Source: an uncultured Clostridia bacterium (GTDB lineage: Bacteria > Bacillota > Clostridia > UMGS1883). From it: a stretch of DNA of 64,000 nt. Within the stretch, counting starts at the first letter, position 1. Each line of letters starts with the position of its first letter. Below are positions 46,422 to 58,400 of this stretch, in pieces. The translations under genes and the position numbers were made by a program. Where the stretch lies: positions 1 through 64,000 of the forward strand of contig CANQRB010000009.1 of assembly GCA_947626145.1 (NCBI GenBank), in the 5' to 3' direction. The notes below the pieces were generated by a model, which was not told the DNA's origin, did not search any database, and saw only the letters and a program-made list of their open reading frames with translations.

Positions 46422-49400
46422 ATGAAGACCAACTCACGAAGTTGCAGACTTCTTGCGGTCGTTATCAGCTTGTGTATGCTGTTCACCAGCATGGGCCAGC
46501 TGGCTTTTGCCGCGGACGAAACCGGTCCGGCGGAAGCGGCCGTTCAGAATGAAACACAACTTGACCCCGAAATTAATTGGGGGGGGGTACTAATACCCTG
46601 AATGAGGACGCCGCAGGCGCCGGGACAGGCGCGGACGGCGAAACAGAGCCGGCGGAAGAAACGTCGGATCAGCTTGATAACGCTGACGGTACGCTCGCAG
46701 AGGATGCGGGCGATTTTGGCGTGGAGCTGATGTCAATAGGGGATGGAGCCACACATGGGTCGGCATCGCCAACGACCATGAAGGAGTATCTTCTTGCCCA
46801 CACGGGTACCTATGTTACCGAGAAGAATTATGTAAACGGTGACAACACCTATGAGGGTAACCTTTGGACAATAGAGATTACTGAAGACAGTTCCAACACC
46901 GACTACGGTGTCAACATTAAGCTGCTCTATGACGGCGTTGATACCGGTGCGGTCGTTACCAATTTTGGTAATGCGAACGCCACAACCGGCGCACCTGTCA
47001 GCTTTACCTTTGAGCTTAACAATGAGGATGGCACGTCCAAGTGGACTACAGGTAAGGACAACACCGCAAAAGCCACCCTTGTATTTGGATGGAACGCCGC
47101 CGGTTGGATCTCATTCCCTAATAACGGCTTAAGTTTTTGGTGGGACAGAGACAGTGACGGCGCAAAGGAGCAATATAAGTTCTCCAGTCAGGTTCGTATG
47201 TACAACCAGACCAAGACACGGGAGTTCTTTAAAGGGCTTGCCGATACCTACACCATAAACGACAATTCCGGCTGGAAGATAACCGTTGACGAGAACGGTG
47301 ATCTTAAGATGACCGATGGCGATGAAATTGACGATATCTTTGTGGATTATGTCAACTTCGGCAACGCGGTCAATACATATGAGAATGTTACCTCTATTGT
47401 ATTTTCCAGTGCGAATTGGTATAACGCCAACGGCGGTACAAATAATTATAATGGTTTGACCGTAACTTGGGGAGCAAAATTTGGCGTGAACGCAAACGGT
47501 ACGACCGATACCGGGTCGCGTGCCGACGGTTTTGTGCGTAACGCCTTTATGCCCAACGGAACCATGTATAATACGGATAAAACCATACTGAAATATTTCA
47601 GAAATACTTACACCCTGTTCACGCCCGATAAGGGTGACTATTCCACGGAATATTTTAAAGGTATTGCCGATGAATACAGCGGTAAATATATTATTTCCGA
47701 TGATTACGGTAAAAATTACGCAGCCGACCTCGCGGGATGGTCTGTCGAGGTAAGGGAAGACGGCGGAGTATATGTGACATACGGCGGCCAGGGCCCATAC
47801 AAGGCGTCGTTTGTGTCCGCCCGCAACGAAAAGCATCTTTTGACAACGGAGAGCGAGGAGTGGCGCGATTCCGTTGCCACAATGTATGTTTATCTGCCGG
47901 GTTACTATACGGACGAGGCTTGCACCATTCCCGCGTATTTGACCCTTACGTGGAATATCCTCAATGGTGACAAATGGCTCGACGAGGGCGAGCCCGCCGG
48001 TTACTTCACGTTCGCCAACGCAACGCTGTACAAGAACGTAAACGGCGAGGCGGAGCTTCTTCGTACGCCGACGATCTATGCCGACCATGAAACACAGTAC
48101 GTGGCAAAGGCTAAAAATTTTCTCGCGAACTATGCCGGCACCTACTACTATAACTATGCCGGCGACACAGGCGAGATCATAGAGATTTCAGCCCAGGGCG
48201 ACGTGACGTGGGACTACTATGACGGCGAGAAAATTGTTGAACGCACGCCCACACACTACAACTTTGCCAATGCGAACAATACTAATTACAGCTATCTTCA
48301 AAGCGATGAGCCGACGCTTGAAAATCAGTGGACTGTCGGCAGTATGTACTTTACGGACGGTAATTGGTATGACAGTAACCAGAAGACTACTGCCAACGAC
48401 AGAGTTACGCTGACGATGAACTTTGACGTGACACATGAGCGCTTCAGGCCAAATCTTAATAATTATACTGTATACGGCGCGAAGGTTGGCGACGAGGCCG
48501 GCCCTGCTCTGCGTACATATAATGCATATGATTCCGCCAACGGCGGCGCTAACCGTGAGAGCTATATTCGCTTTAATAAGGCAAGTGAGTTCCTTAAGAG
48601 CATGAATATGCCGGCGGAATATACTCTTGACGACCAATCCGGTTGGAAGCTGAGCATTGCTGACGACGGACGGCCGACGCTTACCAATGGAGACGAAGCG
48701 ACGGCCGGGAATATTAAAGTCGTGGACGTCACCTATACGACTGACGCCTCGGCTGGCTATCCCGCGGTTAAGACAGGGCTTTCCAGCTTTACCTTTACCA
48801 GCTCCGACTGGCGCACCGCTGCGGGCATGGGATACCAGACAATTATACTGTCTCCGTCGCAGTATGTGAATCCGAATATAGCAACGGATAAGCCCGAGGG
48901 CTTTTTGCGCGATGTATTTTATGCGAGCAATTCAACATTTTATAATGCGGACGGAACTTTGCTCAAGGGCTTTAACGGTAATTCCATGTTTACGCCCGTT
49001 GACGTGGAGACTTTCGATCAGGAGTATTTCAAGAATTACTCCGGTACTTATGAAATCTCGGCGGACTACGGCACATATTATGACCCCGAGTTCAAGGACT
49101 GGAAGCTTGAGATCGACGAAAACGGCAACGTTACCATGCAGTATGCCGCCGACGGCCCCAAGTATAAGGCCACATTGACCACCGTGGCTAACAGGGCGCT
49201 TGTCACCGCGGATGGAGGCGATCCGGTCGATTTCCAGTATCCGTCCGCGATGTACGTTTATGTACCCGGCTACTATTCCGATGCGGCCATGACCAAGCCG
49301 GCCTACCTTGCCCTTAACTGGTACATTAATGACACCGCCCAAAATGCCAGTGTGGGCCAAGGCAGATGGAGATTTGAAATCCCCGCCGCCAACCTGTACA

Positions 49401-52400
49401 GGGCCGGAGCCGACGGAACGGCGGAGACCCTCAGAACGCCTTTGATCTATGCCGACCACACCGAAAGGTATATCGGCATGGCCAAGAGCTTCCTCAAAAA
49501 CTACGCCGGCACCTACTACTATAACTATGCCGACGCCGTTGGCGAGTATATGGAGATAACCGGCGACGGCTCCGTTAACTGGTACTGGTCCGACGGTACC
49601 ACTCTTCACAAGCGTACACCCGTACATTATAATATTGTAAACTTTAACATTAGCGGTAGTAACAACTCTGTATACAACTATATCAACGGTGAAGCTACGT
49701 ATACTAACCCGTGGCAGGTAAGCGGCGTTATTTTTGCCGACGGCGACTGGTATGCCAACGATAACAGCACTACTGCCGATGCCAGGACTACTGTTACCAT
49801 GGGCTTCAACTTTGAGTACGAAAATTTCACTGCCCCGGGGAACTACCAAATTTATTCCGCCAAGAACGGCGACGCCCCCGGCAAGCTCATTCGTACCTTT
49901 AACGCATCCGGAGTTGGCAACGGCGGCACTGACCGTGAGCGGTATATCCGTTTCGATAAGGTCAACGAATTCCTTAACGGTATGCCCAAGGAATATGCTC
50001 TTAACGATAATTCCGGCTGGAAAATAAGCATAGACGCCAACGGTCAACCCGCCCTTACCGATGGCGACATTATGACCGCCGGGAATATCAAGATAAAGTA
50101 TGTTTCGTACGTAGAGGATAGGACCGTATTCCCCTATGTCAAGACCGCTTTTTCCGGCTTTATCTTCACCAGCTCCGACTGGTACAATCAGGCCGGAACG
50201 CAGAACTATCAAACCCTCAGCCCGACTTGGAGCCGGTATGTGAGCCCATCGGCCACCTCGCCGGAGAGCCCGGAGGGCTTTGAGCGCTATGTGTTCAATA
50301 CCAACGCCACCCTTTGGAAGGGCTCTCCCGAGGTCGATGAGGACGGCAGTCCAAAGATTCACGACCAGAGGCTGAAGGTTTTCACCAATAATTTGAGTAT
50401 GTTTACCGCCGACGGCGGATATACAAACGAGTACTTCAAGGGCTATCAGGGTACTTATGAGTTGGCTCCCGGTTTTGGCGCCAACTACAACTCAATGTAC
50501 AGGAACTGGAAGATAGAAGTTGACGAGTACGGCAGCGTAACCGTTGACGAGGGAACCAACGGCGTTTATAAGGCTGTGATCGCCAACGCCAACCGCGTAC
50601 AGTTCCAGGACGCCGAGGGCAACGTGGTGGCCGACACCTATGTGCCTTCCGTAAGCCAAATGTACGTTTATCTGCCCGGTTATTACTCGGATGTTAACTG
50701 CACCTCGCCCGCGTATCTGACGCTGACATGGAATATAAACAACAATGCGGCGGCCCAGGATCATCGCGGCGACGCTTACAAGTATTTCACGGCCGGCGGC
50801 GGCTACTTCTACCAGCCCGATGCCGACGGCGACGGACAGGCCGAAAAATTTAAGGCGCCGACCCTGTACTTCATGCATACCGATTACATGAACTGGTACA
50901 AGAACTACTACAAGCAGTACGCGGGCGTATATCCCATCAACAGCCCCGGCAGCGAGGAGTACATAGAGATCAGGGACGACGGCACCCCCGTTTATCACGC
51001 CTTTGACGGAGAGGATCACGAGCTCATCTTTGTAAACATGAGCGACGTGAATAAATATGTTATGGGCGACGAGACCGTTTATCCTTCCTCCGTCGTATTT
51101 ACCGACTACGATTGGTATAACCGCGCGGATAACGAATCTACGGCAAACATTTATCCCGCCACCTATGCTTTCACTTGGGCAAACGACCAGACGGCCAACT
51201 TCACCAACGCCCGGCGCTTCACTGCGCCCAATGCGGCGGTCTACGCCCAACAGCAAAAGGGCGATGACGGCAGCTGGCTGCCTATGGAGCAGACCGAGCT
51301 TCTCCATTATTTCTCAGGTAGTATGACCTACACCTATCCCGGCGACGGTGCGCCTGCCGATAGCGACGCCTATAAGGCCTCCCTTGCCGAGATGAAGGAG
51401 TATTTGAAGACGTTCGCCTATATTCCCGATGATGAGGACGGCAGCAACGAATACACCGAATATTCCTTTAATGACAACACCATCGACTGGGGTCTCCGTA
51501 TAACCAGGGACGGCGACGTCGAGGTCGACTTTGACGATGAGTCGAACAATTTCGTTCCCGTAAGCCCCAGACCTGTCTTTGGCTATAATGCCACCCATCC
51601 CGAATACGGCCTTAACGGCCGCTATTTGAGCACTCTTCTCATAGAGGTGCCCAAGCACTATAACGACGCGGCCGCCACTCAGCCCGCTTTCATAACGCTG
51701 ACCTGGGCCAATGGCAACAGCGCCGCGATCACCACTCACTATTTCACCGCCGGCGGAACACTCTATCATAAGCCCGGCGAAGAAACGGCCCATGACAAGG
51801 TCGTACTAAGCGGTACCGCCCGCTTTGTGGCCGACGGCGAAAGTGACGAGGAGTCCAGTTATATGTCCATGTACGCCGGCGAATATTATGCCAACGACGG
51901 CTCTAACTGGAAGATGAAGGTGACCAAAGACGGCAAAGTTTTGGTTAAGTTTAACGACGACGAGGACAAGGAAGAAAACTATACCGAGGTCTCCGTTGCG
52001 CCCACCTTTACCGAAAACGCCACCTATGGCAGATATGTTTCATCGATCACCATTAATCTGCCCGGCTGGTATTCCAACACCGAGTGTACCCAGAACGCCA
52101 TGCTGACTTTGTCAGCTTTCCTGACGCAGACGGGCGCAAATCAGGACTATATCAATAACTATTTCACCATGAACGCCGCTGTTGTATATCGGCCCGGTGC
52201 GGACGGCCAGACCGGCGACCAGGCCGAGCACATGACTATCAGCACCATAGATCTTGCGTCCGAGCATGACTATGAGAACGCAAAGCAGTGGCTCAGTCAG
52301 AATAAGTATAAGGGCGTCTACCGTCCCCGCATGACCGACAAGTGGTATGCCGAGGTCGAGGACGACGGCAGCGTATACTTCTATGTTGACAACGGCAATG

Positions 52401-55400
52401 ATGAGGCCGGCAATATTCAGTATAAGAAGATACGCCCCCACATCACCCTCAGAGCCGAGTTGAACGACACGACCCACGTGGCCGGCGGCGTAAGCGGCTT
52501 CAGCGTGATGTTCCCCAACGCCCGCGCCACCCAGAACAATAGCACTTTGCAGGCCGTTGAGCAGCTTCAGAAGGTCTCCTTCGGCGCCGGTACTATAAAC
52601 GGTCAGGCTCCGGTGCTGGGCGACGAAACGGGCTACATCTATGCCGCCAATACCATGCTTTACGACGCCAAAAACGGCGACGAAGAATGGACGGTAACAA
52701 CGAACGGCAGCCCCAACTACAATAAGACCTTCACCAAGCTGTACGGCGTGGACAGGGCTTATTCCGACGAGAATAAGGAGAGGGCCAGGACGTATTTCAA
52801 GGATTACGCCGGCACCTACACCCTTGACGACCCGAACGGCGAATACAAGATTACCGTAACCGACGAAGGCGATATTTATTGGACGGACGCTGACGTTGAG
52901 GTCAATGCCGGGACGATTGCCGAGAAGAAGCTTCTCGCTTCCGACGTGGCCTTCAACAGTGACAACGTCACCCTCGCCGAGGATGGCACCCACCTGCCCA
53001 AGTCGGTATACCTGTGGTACAACGGCTACCGCAGTGCGGCCAATGATCTAACCGAGGTTGTAAACCAGTATTCGCCCACACAGCGCGGCGACATTACTTG
53101 GAACAACTATAACCGCAATGCCACGGAGGAGCTGACTTATCACAGCTTCGCCGGCGGAGCAACTCTGTACAAGGACAACGAGGGCTCGCAAAACGAAGCC
53201 GCGATTTCCATCAACGGTAACTTCCGTTATATGTTCAGCGGCGCCAATGGCGTTGCCGGGCCCATTGTGCCCGACGGTATCTACGAGACCGCCGACGAGC
53301 AGTACAAGATAGAGGTCAAGACTGCCGGCGGCAAGACCACCTACACCCTTACCACCCCCGACGGCGGCGAATACTACCTTGCCGCGTTGGGCGACGAGGA
53401 GGCCGGCACGGCTTATCTGCGCGGCAAGATAGGTGAGAACTATGTGTTCGGTACCTTCCGTGTTTCTTACGGAGCCATCGTTACCGACTCTGCGGCACAG
53501 ATAAGATATCTTGATAAGAGCGGCAACTATGTTATTATCCCTGTCAATACCCCGTTTACGAACTATGCGGCTGATGCGGGCGATGAGGGGGGAGCGATTG
53601 TTGTGGCCAATTCCGGCGAGACGGCGGAAACGGGCACTCACTACTCCAGTATGCCCAAGGCCATGGGCGCCGTTGAAAACGGCGGCACCATTTACCTTAC
53701 CGACGATATCAGAATAGGCTATATGGCCGAGGTAGCCGGTGATAAGCACGTTACCATCGACGGCCGGAACCATACCATTTTCCGTGCAAACTCCGGCGGA
53801 GTGACCTACACGGGTTCCCTGTTCAAGGTCGATAAGGGCAGCGAAATAACCCTTAAGAATGTGACCATTGACGCGGGCGGCAACTGGGGCTGGAATCATG
53901 ACGAGGTCGCCAAGATGATCCAGATCTCCACCTATGGCGTAAAGCAGCCCGGCGGCGGTACATCCTGGCCCAGCAATTCCCTTGCTTACGGCGCGAAGAA
54001 GCCTATCGTATACGGCAGCAGCAGCACGTCTACGGATGAGGACGACCGCCTCTTTGAGGATATGCCCCTCGACGATATGGAATACTTCCAGAGCGATGAG
54101 CCCTATGACCCCGGGGCGGGCATAGCGCTTATGGCCCTGACCAGAGTAGGCCCCAACATTACATCCACCAATAACCTTATTCAGGTGGGCGGTACTATCA
54201 ATCTGGAAAACACCGAGATTAAGTACATGAGCACCTATGACGAGACTAATAACCGTTACGGCGGCTACGGTGTGTTTGGCGTGACTGATGCCGGCGCTGT
54301 AATCAATCTGAACAGCGGCACCGATATCAACCACGTTGAGGCCAATGCCAACGCCCTTGTGCGCGGCATGAACAATACCACCGTAAACTTCAACGATAAC
54401 GCCAAGGTTCATGAATTCTATACCGACGGCGGCAACGGCGGCCTTATAGATATGAGAACTAACTCCACCGTTACCATCAACGACAATGCCGAGCTCTTCA
54501 ATGTGCTGGCCTACAACTGTAACGGCAGCATAATAATGGACTACGGCGGAAAGCTTGAGATCAACGGCGGCCGCATCCACCACAATTTCGGCCCCGGCGG
54601 CTCCAACAACGGCCACGGTATGACGCTGTATATCTATGGCAGCAGCGAATTCGAAATGAACGGCGGCACGGTCGACAATAATATCGGCCACGGCACAAGC
54701 ACAATATATCAGCAGCCGGGTTCAAAGCATATACAGCTTAACGGCGGCAGTATGTATGGCAACAAGAGTATGACTTATGCCGGAGCCTCCAACGGTGAGC
54801 GCACGGAAGTAAACGATGATATTTACCTCCTCAGCGACGCCACCATTGGCCCGGATATGCAGCTTGATGAAAATGTAGTTGTAAACGAGGCCGGTACCCT
54901 TACGAACTACGGAGAAATGAAGGGCAGCATCGAGGTTATGGGCCACGGCAGCGACAGCTACAATACATCCTTCCAGAACCACGGCTCCATTGACGGCGAG
55001 CTCTATCTCCAAAACGGCGCGGATGTGACCAATGGGCCGGACGGCACCATTAAGGGCAGCGTCCATGTTGAGGGTGCGACGACCGCCGGTGAAGTTGGTC
55101 AGGGCAACTTTACCAACCAGGGTGAGATCGAGGGTAACCTCGAGGTGACAAATGACGCCATAGTATTCAACAGCGGCCATATCAAGGGCGATGTTGACGT
55201 CAAGACAAACGGCGAGGTCGTACTTGACGGCGGCGGCTACATCGAGGGCTCGGTACATCTCTACCCGGGCAGCGAGCTGCGCACCAACGATCCCAGCCTG
55301 CCCGGCATTGTAAAGGGCAAGATAACCGTTGAATATAAGGACGAGCAGGATAGACAGCGCTTTGAGGATATTCTGCGGGATTCCAATATTCAGGCGGACG

Positions 55401-58400
55401 AAATTGAGTATGTGCTTCATGAGCATGACGCAACGAGGCACTATCACCGTGACGCGACCTGCTACCGCGTAGGTTATGACTACTATGTCTGCACCGGCTG
55501 TAACGAACAGTATAATTATGAGGAACTGCCGATGACGAATCATAACCTTCAGCAGAGTCACAACGATTCGGTAGGACCGTCCTGTACGGAACCCGGTAAG
55601 ACCGTATTTGCCTGCGCAAATTCCGGCTGTACGTATACCGAGGTTGTTCTCAGCGGATCGCCTACCGGACATACGCTCAGGCGTAATCCCGATTCCTATG
55701 TGGCCCCCACAACCGTTTCCGACGGCAGCTTTGTATTAGAGTGCGAGAATTGTGACTATACCGAAACCGTTACCATTCCCATGCTGTCCATCGGTGCGAC
55801 GGCACATGTTTTCCCAGACGATCCGACACCGGAAGTTAACGCAACCTGCCATTCGGAAGGCTCGGCCTATTTCGAGTGTGTAGAATGCGGACAGAGGCTT
55901 TATATAACGATACCCGCGACCGCGCACAACTACAGCGCCGAGGTCACTGAGGTGGAAGGCTCACGTGTTGAAGCCACCTGTACGGCCGACGGACACTATA
56001 TTACCCGCAGATACTGCTTGAATGACGGCTGTGAGGAATATATCGACGAAACCACCGTGCCGATTCCCGCTTTCGGACATACTTGGGGCGAGTGGGTAAT
56101 TGACGAGGCGAGCAGACGGTATTGTACCGACGATACCACTCAGACCCGTACCTGCGAGACCTGCGGTGAGACCGACACCGAGATAGCCATGGCCAAGGCC
56201 CACAGCTGGCAGCCTGTAGGCGACAGCGGTGTTGAACAGTGCTCTGTATGCGGCATGGTACGCGGCGGTTTGACCATTGATTACACGGCCAACGGCGGCA
56301 CCTTCCCGGCTGAGCTTATCGCCGCCGCGAAGAGGACCCATATGCAGGGCGAGACCGTCGAGCTTTGGACGCCCGCCAACGAGACCGTTGAAAATCAGGA
56401 AAATGTAATCAATAACCATTGGATTAAGTCCACCCCCGCAGGGCAGGCGGTATTCCTTGGCTGGAGCATGACAAATGCCGGCGAGGATCCCGTCACCGCG
56501 GACAGGGCGGCCGAGATCGAGCTCATTACTTCCGTAACAATAGCCGAGGACGAAACCGTATCGCCCAAGGTTTATGCGGTATGGGCTCCAGACATCAACA
56601 ATAACCTTGTGGCCGACTATGCGGAGACTCCCGTTACGCTCGTATATCAGACAAACGGCGGCACCGGCACCGCTCCCGAAAACATGGAGAACGTGCTTGT
56701 GGGCGGTTCTTATCCGCTTGTCACCGAATGCGACCTCAGGAAGGGCAGCGCGGTATTTGCCGGCTGGAGCACAACTCCCGTGTCCGATGATGCCGTAATT
56801 CCCAGTGACGCGAAGCTGACGCTCGCTGTTGACGGAATCGGCAACAATGTAAGCAGAGTTGAGTTTACCGCCGGAAATGACGAAAGCTTTGTTATCGACC
56901 TTGTTACCAGCCCCTACACCATTCCCGCACCTGCTGCCGGCAGCGGATATGTATATCTGTATGCGGTTTACGCCGAGGCGGATAATGAGGGCAATCCGGG
57001 CTTTGACCAAGGATACTACCATGTAGACTACTATGCTCCCGGAGCGGTTGCCCAGCCCGGTTACACGATAGACGGCGACGGCAGATTCTATACTTGCAAC
57101 GATCATCATGAGCCCGGCACTTCGGCAACGCTTATTTCCGCCGCCAGCGGCGCTATGATGATAAATAAGGATCGTGCGGTTCTTGTAGGCTGGAGCGCCG
57201 ATCCGAAGTGGAACGACAAAGATGCGACTCCGATAGCCAGCATCGCGGAAGAGGAGACCAATATTATCACCGAAGTCAACATACCTGATGATGAAAATGC
57301 CAGGGTTTATGCGGTATGGGCGATCGATGCGAATAATAACGGTCTCAGAGACTACAGGGAGGTTATGCTTACTCATACTTTGTTCAACAATGAGCAGCTT
57401 AGTGAGCGCGCTTCCGACAGCATTAATGAGCCGACCCTGCCTCTCAGAGATGAGAATGGCGATCCGATTTCAGCCTCAACCATAACAATCCGCCTGACGC
57501 AGCCGATGCCCGATCCCACAATCAATATTGTGCCGGGCAGCGAGATCGAATTCCCCACGGAGGGGCAGCTCTTTGAGGACAGCAACTTCCTTCACAGAGC
57601 GGTTCTGTACAGGACGGATGCGGACAGCGAGCATACGGACGAAAATATAGTACACCGTTATGTTCAGGTTGGCTGGAGTGAGTATTCTCACCGCGCCGCC
57701 ACCAGTCCCGCCGATGAGGCGGCCTGGGTCATCGGCTTTGGTGTGACAGAGGATAATCCCACTGACAGCCATGGCCGACTTGATACCGAAACCGGCATAT
57801 ACAAGCGGCTTATCGTAGACGACAGAGACCAGTTTGCTTATGCGGTATGGGCCATTGACGATAACAATAACGGCGTGGCCGACTACAACGAGCACACACT
57901 GACCTACGATCCAAACGGCGGCAACGGTCCCGAGGTTCCCGCCGAAACGGGCAATCTCAGGGGCGAAACCGTTGAGCTTGTGAAGAAGGACGATGTTAAG
58001 CTTCTTGTCAATGACGCGGCCTTTGCCGGCTGGAGTCTTGTAAAGCAGGACGGTGTCCTGACCGAGGCTCCTGAGGACGGAGTCATAGTTTCAAGCGTCG
58101 AGTTCGGCGACGAGGATGTTACCGTCTATGCCGTATGGGGCATTGACGCAAATGACAATGATATAGCCGACTTCTTTGAACACACATACAATGTGAAGTA
58201 TGACGGCAACGGAGGCGATGAGGACTACGTTCCCGCGGGAGTTGACAATGTCCTGCCCGGACACAGCGTTGAGCTGCCCGGCGTACCTCTGGCCGGCCTC
58301 ACAAAGGAAAAGGCCGTCCATGTGGGCTGGAGCACCGAAAAGCAGGATGTTCCCGCCGCTCATATCGAGGATCTTCCCGAGAGACTCGATGTGACGTGGA

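Noticed and set aside
46577-46600. TTG at 46577 as the true start of the 5,662-aa ORF
   Set aside because: It sits at the edge of the G run, lacks a ribosome-binding site, and a proper RBS + ATG + signal peptide exists at 46422 in the other frame.
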